Shown: piece after piece, positions 47,943-61,000 of the stretch
Position numbering within the stretch: the stretch's first letter is position 1
Layout of the letters: the number at the start of each line of letters is the position of its first letter
Program-made: the position numbers and the translations under genes
Notes under the pieces: generated by a model
What the model was told of the DNA's origin: nothing
Database searches by the model: none
What the model saw: only the letters and a program-made list of their open reading frames with translations
Assembly (NCBI RefSeq): GCF_020080835.1
Contig: NC_058163.1
Span: 27,230,131-27,294,130 of the forward strand
Length of the DNA: 64,000 bases
Source: Cotesia glomerata
Taxonomy: Eukaryota; Arthropoda; Insecta; Hymenoptera; Braconidae
Direction: 5' to 3'

Positions 47943-50320
47943 AACAGTAAACATATATCTGTATAACGTATACATATTGTGTGTGATAGCGCATATATAC
48001 CGCCGCCATATGGATGGATATGTATGTATTTATTATACGGTATATAGAATATAGAGTACTCTGAGGACATAAATCGTGATGTCTGTTCGACCATCATCAC
48101 GATTTTACAGTGGCTTTAAGATATCAACTAAACTATATATTACAACTGCCACAGTTATTGCTTTTATGTACAGTTTACCTTTTTTTAGCCCATTTTTATT
48201 CGCTGTACCTCACCACTCTGTCGGCGAAAATAGGATGATAAAGTACGTCGGGTATTAACAGTAATAACGCTAGTTTACAAGTTAACATTGTGACCTAAAG
48301 AAATTTTCTTTTAACGAGCTTACTTTATTTATGCTAATTTTTTATAGAGCGGTTCTTTTAGAGTCTTTTCTTGTGGTTAATTGTATTGTACAGAGAAGAA
48401 AAAAAATATTTGCCCCAAATAGATGAATTTAGTCATGACAAATATTATAGAGAGATTGGATAATTTTACGAATATTTCTTTACATCAAAACAAATCACTT
48501 ATTTGTCCTAAATATATAATAATTTTGTCAAGAATAAAATATAAAATTGTTTGATCTCTTTAAATGAAATCATAGTATTATTATTTTGTGTGAAAAATAA
48601 AGCAAAGACTGAAGAAGAAATTCTCGCGTGTCAATGATAAATTCTAAATAAGATTGAATTTTTATAACCTCTAATAATTCTCAGGAAATGAAAGTTAATA
48701 ATGTTTTTCAGTATTGTGTACACAATATTAACAGGGAGAAAGAAATTTCTATTGAGCTACAGTTGGCATTGAAATCACTTATTCGAAGACGCGTCATTAC
48801 ATGTTATATTATATTATTGTTATTGCCATTATATTACTATCACCATTATGTGAAATGTAAAATGTATATTTATTTATGTACATAGTGTGTATTTGCGCAG
48901 ACACTAAAGATCAGCAAGATTTTTCGATCCGGAGATGGCGATGAGGATGGAAACGAAAGGGCTGTGGCATGACCGGAAATGAAAGGGGTCGATATTGCGC
49001 GGGGCGCTGCGTGGTTCGTGTTTAGCTTAAATTACAGCTCGTGGCCTCGACCGGGGGGTCGAGCCGGAAACTTTGCCTTACGAATTGCACACCGTTATAA
49101 TCAAACTAATGATAATATTTGTCGATGTGTTTTACCATCTTCGTGTGTAATCCATTCACTTCTACATACATATTTTATTCTATTTCGTTGTCATTATTAT
49201 TGTTATTCTTCAAAGTTGCAAACACTCAAGGCTAGAATTTATATAACTTTTTTATTTCATTCAGGCTCATAAATATCAATCACTTTTTTGCTGAGTTCAC
49301 TGCAAATCGATCTGTGGATTACTGGGTCAAATTAAATAAAAAATTTTTTTGCTATTTCCAATTTAATTTTTTTTTTTATATAGAAGGTTAAATTTATTGA
49401 CAAATTTAATTTTAATTTAGTTTTGTGTGAAAGTTTAATGACAAATTTGATTAATTTATCGTAAGAATTGTTTTTTTTTTTTTTTTTTCTGTGCGAAAAT
49501 TTAGACACTCTTGATGCAAGTCGGTATTAAGAATATAAATATACATTGTTTGTAGTCAATGTACATACCAGATAATATAATGTGTAATGTATAATGTATA
49601 ATATATATTTTAGTGTTATTTTGTTTTCTGAAACAAAAGGGAAAACGGTGTTGAGAGAAAGGATGAGAGGACAATGGGTACTCAAGGACATCAGTACAAA
49701 CTACAAACGCAATATGGCAACAACTATTTTTACAGACACTTATTTCTCTCCCTTTTCATTTTCATTTTTATTTTTATTACTCACTTATTCCTTTTTGTTA
49801 TTTAAACTTAAACTTATTTTACCTCTAGAGAGTATGCTCTTAAAATTTACGAGGTGGCACCGTCTGAAATACGACTTGCGGTTAGCCGCAGAGATGAATT
49901 CCGAATGCCAAGATAAAAATTAAATAAAATAAAATAAAGCGTATAGTATTATTGAGTGAAACTGGACTGTGCTGTGTAATGCCACTCGAGTAAAAAACTT
50001 AACTATATGCGGGTGACCCAACCTCTCACCTGATAAATGCTCGATTTATCTCTCAGTCCAGTCCTATTGTATAAAACCGCATAAAACAATAGCAATAACT
50101 TGTCCGTTCTGTACTCACAGCTCACAGCTCTGTCCTTGAACCGTTTTTACTCCGTAATCTATTTCTATTCAGTCACTCCCACAGTCGTAAAAAACTATTG
50201 GTAATTTTCATTTTTTTAAGTTATACACAATCCATGTCTGACATACTCATAACAGTCTCCAGGTAATTTATGGAAACTCGATAATTAAGATAACCGCTAG
50301 TCTCTTCAGGCTAATTTTTA

Positions 50321-50351
<31 letters not shown>

Positions 50352-52259
50352 TAATAGGTTTTATAAATTACAGAAAGTAATTTTTATTTAGTAAGTTATT
50401 AAAATGTTTTTCTTAATTTTTGATGGTCAAAGACAAATTTTTCATTATTTTTTTACACCATAACAGCCCCATGTTCTATGACCTACGACTGTTTTCATCA
50501 GAAAACATAAAAAAGTAATTTTCTATAAAATGTCATTAATCGTTTCTCTGTTACCTCGAGAACGACGACGTACCAGAGGATAATTGAGTCTGCATCTCGA
50601 AACAATTATACGATGACAGTCACATAGTGGCAGGTTGTTTGTTACGATAATTAATGGTAATTGTTTAGACGCATGACTTCACGCACTTTTAGCTGTAAAA
50701 AATCAATACAAAGTTTTTTTCTTTTTAAATTGTTTTCCTCTACGACGAATTGGCGAATAAAAAGATTTAAATAAAAAAAAATTGATGTCTTGATTATCAG
50801 GAGAAATGAAAATTTTCCAAATTAAAATTCGCGTTTTTAATTTTGACCTCTTTTTCTCGTAAAAAAAAAAAAAAAAAAAAAAAAAACATTACAATCTTTT
50901 ACTTCCAATATTTTATCACTGAAATATTATTTCCGTAATTATCTTAATTGTAAAAAAAAATAAAATAATAAAATGAAATGCCTCTTTGTCTCTGAAGATT
51001 AATCTGAAGACGTTTTAATGCTTCTTCATCAACCGTGTATCTTATATATTTGATTTATCTTTATTAATTCACGAAGAAGAACAACCGCGTCTAAATAATT
51101 GCCCAATTAATTTTCTTTCAATTGAAAGCTATTTATCTGAAAGTTCAAAAGTATTATTGTATAGGTTTTACTTTCCACAATCCCCTATTCAATTGTTCTT
51201 AGTAGTCCTAAATACACAGACTGAAACCTCAAACGTTAACACGACTGCCCTTCCATCCTTATATATCTTTTTAACATCAATGCACTTATTTATAAACTCA
51301 GAAATAAAATAAAATAAAAAATATATAGTACAAAACTGGACGTCTTGAAGTCTGCCGGATCATTAACGTGAGATCGTGTGACGTAACGAGCTGATTGGTG
51401 TCCCAGCCCGTCGCCGTAATGATCCTCCTTGTAAAGAGGGTATTAGCATCAGGAATCAAGAATCAAGTATCGAGAATCTCGAAAACGATGGAGGAGCATA
51501 TCCAGTGAGTCGAGCAAACGATCGAGCGATCGAGCCATCCAGCTAAAAGATACCGTTAAGTAAAATCTCTTCACCTCCACCGTGACCTTCGTGTGTTGGA
51601 CGTTTAAGATTGATATGAATTGGAATAAAATCATGATGCCTTTAAATTTATCTTTTAGTTGAAAAATTAAACCATGAATAATGTTCATTGTCGTTGTTAT
51701 GGATAAATGACTCAGAGTTTATGCCTGTATAAAATATACATAAATATATACATATATGAACATTAACATTGTAGTTTATATACCTGAAAAATTCATCGGA
51801 GCTCAACAAAGAAAATAGCTCTCTATATAATGTATAATAACTCAAACCACGAGATTTATTCCAGTCATAGTCATTTTACAGGTATATATATCGTGATCTA
51901 TATTCTATATAATATACATAGTTGCTATCGCATGCTATCGTTCTCTCGTACTTGTATTTATATTGGGTATATCGTGAAATACAACATACAACACTGTTCT
52001 CATCATCTAGAATTTATAAGTAACTTATATATACATTATAAGATTACTACACTACATTAGTAGGTCTGACTCAACGCTAATATTGACAAGAGTTTACTTT
52101 CACTCTCATTTTCGGCGAAACCGGACCCTCAACAAAACTCTTATACTCATCTTGTGTCTTTTTCAAACTAAAAATCAAAAACTATACGTCTAAATGTGCT
52201 GTATTTTTAGTAAATTCTTCACTTCTCTTCACCTTTACTTAGCTTAATGTCTCGCATCA

Positions 52260-52260
<1 letters not shown>

Positions 52261-52308
<48 letters not shown>

Positions 52309-52313
52309 TTTTT
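52261..52313. repeat. (AT)n followed by poly-T
   Basis: Alternating AT tract running straight into a T homopolymer. Confidence 0.85.
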
Positions 52314-55130
52314 CAAGTATAATATTTAATCACTATGATGAGTTCTTTTAAAACCATGGGAACTAATATATATATATATATATATAATATTTAATGTATA
52401 ATATAAAGGTACCTTTACAAAGGCTGGCACATTGTTGAGTATCATAATCGTAAATGAGTTTTTTAGTTTTTGAAATCGAGAACAATGCCTGACACTAAAT
52501 TAGTGAGTGGGACGAAATCGGCGGATTGTAAAGTAAAGAGAGCTGGTTTATTACGATACCATTAAATATATTACGTGTATAAAAGCAAAACCTACTCAGA
52601 AGTGAAAAGTGAGAAATAGTTGCTCTATTGACTGGGTACATGTTGTAGGTACATCAAAAGCATTCCAAGGTGTTTGTTGCTGGGTTACATTACAATTGGA
52701 TTCAAGTCCAACCTGAAAAAGTCTGAGGATAATGCACTGAGAGAATGCCAATTGTAATTTTCCTTCAGCGGTCACATCCATTTCCTATACTTGAGCGGTT
52801 CAATAATATCGATAAGTTGCCACTGATTCTTAAAAGGGGTCCAAGGTTCGATTGTTTCTAAGGAAACACCCCGCTTATGGGAAAAAGCACTAAAAAGTAA
52901 ATGGTTTTGGTTAAGCAATATCAAATAGTAATTGGGTTGAAAAGTTTTAAAATTCAATTTTATACGGCTCAATATCATTTTATTGGCAATAAAAAATATT
53001 CTATTGATAATTCACAATATCTGATTAATCATTGTAAAAAAACTAGTTAATTTAAGAGGGAATATTCTTGATCCAAAAAAATTATTTTAGAAAATAATAA
53101 ATGGTATGCAAACAATCTGAGGTTCATGAATCAACAAGAATATAGCAATAAAATAATTAGTAAGTCATATTTCTAAATAGTTAATTAAGTGCTCTCTAAT
53201 GATTGGCATCATGAGTCCTGCAATTATCCATTAGGAAGTAATCAAATAACTGGAAATGAACCAACTAACTAGTGGGCGTAATATTATATTAAAAAAAAGA
53301 TTATTTATATGATGAGATTAAGCGATATACAATGTTGTAATTTTCAATTGACAACTCAATAATATATATTTTTCTCATCGTTTATAACGATTCTTATGGA
53401 CAGTGTGTGGGTTTGATCATGCAATATATCGATCCTTGTATACCTACTTGGTAGTTGGTACTCTGTCGAGAATCGATTTAATTTAGCCTGAACATATTTA
53501 AACTCGAACGTGTCAGGGTTTTTTTATTTTTTTTATTTTTTTTATTTGTTCACAGAATACAGAGTACAGTTTGTATTGAGTATAGTATAGAAAGAGCCGA
53601 GTAAAACGAGTCCTCAAGGGATTGAAATTGAACACGACGAGGTGGTTATATTTATATGTTTATCGGACTTTTTTTACTGCAGAAACCAGGTAACACGTCA
53701 CTAAATAAACTAGAACGAGCGAGAGGCGTGGACGAAACGAAATGCTTGTCGGTGCAAATAAGGGAGTTTAAAAAAAATATATTAAAGAGAATTGGAGACG
53801 ACTGAGTTGAGACCAAGACCAAGACCAAGACTAATACCTCCAGTAAGACTAAGACTAAGACGTTGAGGAAAGGAGTAAGGAGTGCTGCACATGCAAATAT
53901 TCAGGTGGTTGGATTGGATGTACTCCTTTAAAGCGTGACTCGACGAGTGCTTGGACGGTGAGTTCTCGGAGGGAACGAACCGTGGCCAGCAGTTCTGCAA
54001 TTAAAATAATCCTTGGGTGGTGAAGATCAAATCCAAGGACACTGGTACAGTACCCAGTCACAGTCCCAGTCCCAGTCCCAGAGCCAGTGCTTCAGACCAC
54101 TAAAATCTTTAGCATTATTCATTAGTTACTTTTTTTAAACTTTTTATCCTTCTCTTTCTTGTGAGTCCCAGACTTAACTCCGGTTTATCAATAGAATGTA
54201 TTAATTAAACGGTATTTTTGAATTATACTAAAATGATAATAACTTCGGAGACATTAAATAATGTGTGTGACCGCTGTGCTAACTAATGTATTTCGATATT
54301 TTATCTCTGATAGTACAACTTGGATATTTAAAATTTCATTAATATATTTTAAAAGAATTTAATCGATTTTTAAAGAAAGTACAAAGATTATCATATTCTT
54401 CAAAATGACTTTTTTGGTTAAAGATTTTTTTCTTTTGACTCAACTTAATTTTTTTATCAGTGCATAAAAAACTTATGAAATTAGGGCCTCAAAACGTAAA
54501 AATTTCTTTATAACCTCCTAATATTAATGTTTGCCTTACAACTATCAAGAAAACTTGTTTCGATAATTGTCTAAAAATGTATAATTCGAGGAACAAACTT
54601 GTTTTTTGTCGATGTCTATATAATGTAAGTTAAAGTATAAAAATTTAACGAGATTCTCCGACCATAAAATATTTTATTAAAAATACATTATTGAAAGCTA
54701 ATGAAAATAAAACTACAGGAAGTAATCAATATGATAACTTTATTATTGAATTGAATTCGGTTATTTAGTCAGTTCTTTCCCCCATAGCTGATCGTTGTTG
54801 TTTTTTGGTGGTTGAAATACGGTTTTTCGATGGTACAAAAACGTTTAAAAGTACTTAAAAGAAGAAGAAAGTCATGAAGAGATAACGAAGAAACAAAAAG
54901 GGAAGAAAATAAAATAAGGACCCTCGGAATATTTATATGTTGGTGGTGTACCACGTCTACTATATGTATTATACAGTATATATCCGTACACTGGAGAAAG
55001 GCTCTGTGTAAAAGAGACGAAAGGGGAGCGAGTAGCTCTTTTAAGAACCGGAATTTAATACAGTGGCGTAACCCGCTGGAATAATATGTATATATATCTT
55101 ACATTATCAACATCAACAAGTGGTGGACCA

Positions 55131-55290
55131 GCCGTAGCTCGTTTGGTAGGCTGACTCTGCTCTTGCCGGCTTGGACTTCCTTGTTCACGTGAATTTAAAC
55201 AAGACGAGTTTGTTCACTTGGGATGATACCGAGTCTGACCAGCGACCAGGTACCGTTCGATTTACCAATTCGTTCGATACGGGGACACTA
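55131..55290 (+). repeat. Possible tRNA-derived short element
   Basis: CCGTAGCTCGTTTGGTAGGC resembles a degenerate pol III A box, and GTTCGATAC at about 55272 fits a B box. The spacing of about 140 bp is too long for a tRNA. No cloverleaf can be drawn. Could be a SINE remnant; equally could be chance. Confidence 0.2.
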
Positions 55291-56799
55291 ACGCTGTAAT
55301 GTTATTCCAAAATCAATTTACTTTTATGCCAACATTATATTTTACTTTATTTACATTCATAATAAAAAAATTAATTCATGCTCTGAATATTAAAAAAAAA
55401 ATCAACTTTAATACTCCTGCTGTAATCTTTGTTTAGAAGAAATTATATACAATACAGAATTTATCATAGATTGTAATAATTTATCGGTAATACAGGTTTT
55501 AACTTTTAAATCGGACACTAATTCATTGGCTCCACCTCTCGGAGTTGCCCAGAAATACATCTGACCTTGGCAAGGTCATTTTAATGCTATGGACAACCTA
55601 CGCTTTCATATAATACGATGATCGTCCATTATGCTTCCATATATTAAGTTACTCTTATACCATCAGTAAATTAGTCCTCTATAAAATATATAATATAATA
55701 TCCAGCCTCAAAACGAATAAAATAAAATTATCAATCCTTTTATGCACAATGATCTCAATCATTTATGAACTAAATTAAAAATGACTATTTTTATAAGTCA
55801 GTATTTCATTTCCTCTTGGTTTTTTTCCTCATTATGTAAAAAAAAGAGCCGTGTCGAACCATCTTGTCATCATTCATTTCACCTTGTTTGGTTGGACTTT
55901 TATTTACCTGATGCTTCTTAAAGTTAAAAAATGTTTATTTTTAATACTTTTATTTAATTCTTAACTTTTATGGACCACGTCTCGTTACACATTACACATT
56001 ACAGGTTACACGCAACGCCTCAACATACACACTCATTCTGTTATTCTTCCTCGCCGTTAATGTTAATGTGTTACATATACATCACACATCATACATTATA
56101 CATATAAATATAAATATAAATATAAATACAAATATAAACACATACGATAGAGATGAAAGGTACTAAGTGTATAACGTATGACAGGTCTCGATGAGTTGCA
56201 GCTACACCTGTTATTACGTGACCATTGTAATCTTTGTCGCTGAAGAATTTAACCTTCGGGATGACCGATTTATTTTTTGATCTTTTTTGCATATTTGCCC
56301 ACATACGCACTCCCGTTGTGCGTAAAAGTTACAAGATCGGGGTGACTTTTTTTTTCTTTTTTAACCCGCTATTATTAGCTTCACCTGTACGGTTCGATAT
56401 CTATATCCGTCTATGCAACAAAATGTTTTGACGTCATTTTTACCGGCATTAAGATGTCTCATTAATTCCAAAATTTGCATATGTATCAGAAATCGATGAC
56501 AAAACAATAATTTTATAACTGTACCATAGTGTGACCGGACCAGGATCATCCGAATAAAAATAAATGACTAATTTTACAGATTAAGCTTCCACTATTCGTA
56601 GAATTATAATAAATGATTTCTTCTTTTAAAATTAAATTAAATATTGCATCGACAAGAAATGATTTTTTAACACTAGATAATCTACTCAATGTTTATTAAC
56701 AGTTGATAAGTCATTAATTAAACACAATTTAGTAATTGTTAAAGAAAATTTATTGTTGAGACTTTTCTGTGAAATTTATTTTTTTTTTTTTTGTTTCAG

Positions 56800-57288
56800 A
56801 GCCAAGAGACCCGATGAACAGAACCGCGAGTCTCCGCGAGTGGATTCCGCCGGTGGAGGATTCGGAAAATGGCTGAAAGAGCACTTGAAAGGGTCATCCG
56901 GAAAAAATACTTGCGTCCAAGACAACAATAACGCTGATAACTCAAGCCCCCTATCGACGCCTCTAAAAACGCGTGGGTTGAGTGGCAACGGGGAAAAAGT
57001 AATATCACGGGGAATTTACACGCCGCAAAACGTCTATTGTAGTTTGCCACGTGAACACAGAAGGCATTCTCATGATTCTGGAAAAAGCAATAACGAGCCG
57101 TCAGCAAGGGAACGATCATCACGCTCGGGCAGTTGTCATCCACGGGAAAAAAGTCACCGAGATGGTACCGGTATCGCGAGGGGAGGTGTCTATGGCAGCG
57201 AGGGAAAAAGTTATAGGAGAAAAAACCGTGAAAAAAGACGACACTCTATGAATGAGACTCGTGAACATCGGAGTCATCGTCGTAAAAG
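56800..57288 (+). CDS. Internal exon of an unrecognised gene, basic and Ser/Arg/His-rich
   Basis: A strong polypyrimidine tract and TTTCAG acceptor precede it; a consensus AG|GTAAGT donor follows. Both ends are phase 2 and 163 codons are open between them, with higher G+C than the flanks. The product starts AKRPDEQNRESPRVDSAGG, has a possible amphipathic stretch GFGKWLKEHLKGSSG, and becomes a low-complexity basic region (REHRRHSHDSGKS, RRKNREKRRHS, EHRSHRRKR) likely to be disordered. In-phase with the exon ending at 39607. Later exons would lie beyond this window, since none could be found to its right. I cannot name the gene. Confidence 0.65.
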
Positions 57289-57619
57289 GTAAGTTTATTT
57301 TTGTAATCATTTTTCATCTATAAAAATAAAAATAAAATATGTCTTTTTGTTTTTCACCGTAGACATTATTTTAAAAGAAAAGGATGTATTTAATTGCCGT
57401 AATTGAGTGAATAAAACAAAAAACGGCAAACGGGAATCGATATATTATAATCCGTAATATCAAATTGATTAACTTGAGACATTAAATTTAATTGACAAAT
57501 TACGTATGAAAAATAATGACCAGTGTGTTGTTGAATTTTCCCCTTATCATTTAAACGAATGGCGGTGAGGAATAGGATTATTTTTCACTGATCGTTAATT
57601 GGTCGGGAAGGGAATAAGA

Positions 57620-57687
<68 letters not shown>

Positions 57688-58013
57688 GTATTATAGCATG
57701 AGCCATAGAAAGAAGGGGGAGTTTAAGTTGGTGAGGGAGAGGCTGGTTATATCAGAGAATTAATGACATTGACATCGAGCTTGTGGTGGTGGCGAAGAAT
57801 AAGACACTGAAGCCTACAGTATAAGTAACGTATAACGTATAAGAGGAGAAAAGCATATCTTGGAGTTAAGGACGTTGCCCTCGGATTCGACACGCGTCCT
57901 TGAGGGATGTACCGAGAGCCAACATGGAGGATTTATGCAATATGTCCCCCCAGGCGATGTATATTCTCCCTTTCCTCCTCATTTTATTTATTTATTTTTT
58001 ATTATTACCATTA

Positions 58014-58056
<43 letters not shown>

Positions 58057-61000
58057 TATTTTTATTCTCCTCACCTTCACCTTCTATTTTTGAAGCCGTC
58101 CATCTTGTAACCTTCCCTCGCGCATTCTTCAGCATCGCGAAACCTCACTACGTAAAACTCGATTCAGCTTCAGCTTCTCTCGAGCATCTAAGGCGTTAAA
58201 TCCAGTCAATCCAGTTTCTCTCCTGGGGTCATTTCACCCAACGTGAAAACCCATCAGCAATGAATCTTGCCCAACTTAACTTAGGGATTAAGTATTAAAA
58301 CAAAATTCATTTTTATCCCCCGTACCTCGGTCCCGCATCGGGGATTTTATTTTTAACTCAACTTAATATATACACTCAACTCCTTTAAAAAATTTATCCG
58401 TTCTTTATTCACGTACCTACTTCCTTTTCTCACTCCACTACTTACCACCTCATTCTCGCTCAAATTAAGGACCTTGATGTCTCCTGAAGAGTAGGGTTAC
58501 AAAAAAGTAGATTATTTTTTGAATTATGCGAAACTTTGGATGATTATCATTGATTCTGTAAAAGTTTTAGATGCTTAGCTTTTTGATCTAATTTAACTTA
58601 ACAAACCTTGATGATAACTTGGGAGTTAACTTTAGTATAAACTCTGTTGTGGCTGCGATAGTTGAATTATAACATCAGTGTCATGACAAATAAAAAGCTG
58701 GTGCATGGAACGCAAGGATACGATAAGGCAAAAACAACATTCTCGATATCGACAATTGAACCTGGCAACCCTCAATAGCATGCTCGATGCTCCTATCCAT
58801 AGCCATGGTATCCCGAGACAGAGACCGAGTCCTCGTCGAAGTCCAAGCAGGAGATGCCATACAAATATATATGTAAAGAAATGTAAAGGATAGATAGATT
58901 GGATTTGCAGTGTGCATTGCAAAGGAATACACATCTTGAACACGCGTACATACACCAAACACCAACGAGAAGACAAGGTACTGGGATCCTTGAACCTACA
59001 GGAATGCAGCGGTCGCGGCCCACGCGAAACGACCGACGCTCTGTAGCCCACTCTCATCTCCTCCAAGACCATTTTCATACATCCAAATATATTTATACAT
59101 ATACATATCCAAGGATACACGTACTCTTAACTCTCATATGATAGTTGTAGGACCACGTACTCAAATTAAGTGCTCATGTACTGGAGATCCTCTTGGCGAT
59201 AACCTGAATCGGTGGACGACATTTATCAACTCTCAGCATCTCTTTCGTCCAATTGTCAAGTGTCATTTGTTTTGGTAACATAACTCCTTTTTATTTAGCT
59301 TTTTATTATTATTATATTATCTCTCAACCTCGACTCACTTTATTTCATTTCTCATCATAAATGTACTCAAGCGGGACCATTCAGCTGAGATTAAAATAAA
59401 CAAGTTTAAGACCTGAAAAACCGTTTGCAAAAAATAATCATGGTTAATGGGAAGAAAAATAAAAATAAAAATAAAAATAAAAAACGATACCCAGAGACGA
59501 CCGGTGAATTAGATACTCAAGATGAAAGTGTTGATAAACATGATAAATAGCTTTATGAAAAGTTATTGTTGTCGAGGACAAAGAGGGCGGAGGATAATCG
59601 TGAATCATCACCGGAAATTAAAGGATCAGCTTATGATCACCATCAGGAAGTATTTATCCTGGATGACTCTGATCACGTTCTTGAGGACATCTGACAAGGA
59701 GACAAACCAGACAAGGATGAGGTCAGCTAGCTGCTGTCTCAAAACCAGTCTTCACCATTATTATATACTCTGCTAGAGATTAATTTTTTTATTCTACACA
59801 AAGTGTCTCCTTATAGACTCCCTATACTTGTTCAATTGCCCGAGTATAACTTCTGGCACACGCTCTTTATATCTTGCTATTTTTATTTTTTATATCATTA
59901 TTGTTATGATTAATAAATGGTTCTTTTAAAACGAACTCATTAAATTCCGCGGGAGCGGCTGACGTTGTTAATTGCCAAGAATAAGGAAATGGATGATGTT
60001 GTGAACTAACAACTAAGAATTATTAAATTAAACAACGAATGTTTATAATTCCAAGTATTCATTTCCGAGAATAATAAGATTTCCGCGTCATTCAGACTGT
60101 CACCGAGTCAACGAGTCTTATGACAATCGTCTCAAGGATTATTATGAGACAGCTTTGACGTTTCACAAATTAACGAGCCAAGATTTAGAGACGCATCAAC
60201 GAGACATGTCCTGTACTATAAGATTTATTTATCCTCAAGTAGAAATGATAAAACGGAAGATTCAAAATTATGGACAAGAGGACACTGAACTCTTTAGGAG
60301 CTTTTTTTAACGATAAAATGTATATAACAATTTATTCACAACAAAACACACAATTAATTGTTAAAAAATCCTTGAAAAGAACACCAATAGATCTAATGAT
60401 ATGTTGCTTCTAAATAAATTCTTCTATCAATGAACAAAAACGGGATTTCCAGGTGGCAGCCAGCTAGTTTATCAATCACTGTATATTTGTTACTATTTGA
60501 CTAGGCAGTCAATAGATTATTTGAGGAGAGAATAAGGCGGGTGATCGCGATAATTCCACCAAGAATTGGCTTAATTGCGTGTGAGGCGTCATGAATACGA
60601 GTTACGAGAAGAGGAATCAAAAGACGGAGGAACGACGCTGATTATATTGGAGCATCAACTCCAGTATGAACGACTATGAGATTCTGATGAGCGCTAACGA
60701 ACGACTTTGAGAACAACTCGATCAACGGGATACTGAGCTCGATAAACTTGATGCTCAGTAATATATTTAAACACTTGAGACTCTAAACCCATTACCATTA
60801 CTGTGCCAGGTTTCAAAGAATTTTCTTCCACTTCATCGGACATTCAACTCTTGTTTATTTTTTTATCACTTGAGACCCTTATCCGAAGCTCTGTTCTGAT
60901 ACTATAACCTCTCAAATAAAAGTGACAAGCATTGTTATACGGATCAAGGAAAAGCAGAATAAAAATCAGTATGATAAAAATATTAATTTTTTAACGGAAT

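Larger units (their letters stand above)
46721..56799. other. Long gene-poor stretch, possibly intronic
   Basis: About 10 kb with no supported exon. It contains an (AT) run at 47883-47939, a perfect 7-bp-stem hairpin at 49046-49063, a poly-T at 50320-50346, (AT) plus poly-T at 52261-52313, and short tandem repeats AGACCA near 53809-53830 and CAGTCC near 54058-54083. Frames at 52596-52978 on the minus strand read protein-like but have no domain I know. A tRNA-like segment lies near 55131-55290. Confidence 0.4.

Noticed and set aside
52596..52978. Two neighbouring minus-strand frames
   Set aside because: They read protein-like but are in different frames, without splice sites or any family I recognise.
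55131..55205. tRNA gene
   Set aside because: The A-box-like string has no B box at the right distance and no cloverleaf.
57860..58199. Plus-strand frames running into poly-Ile/Leu
   Set aside because: The long tails come from the ATT/ATC microsatellite; no start codon context or splice site.
58632..59141. Overlapping open frames on both strands, 60-160 codons
   Set aside because: Open on both strands over the same bases, which is typical of locally balanced composition; a possible 36-base intron near 58875 is too short to believe.
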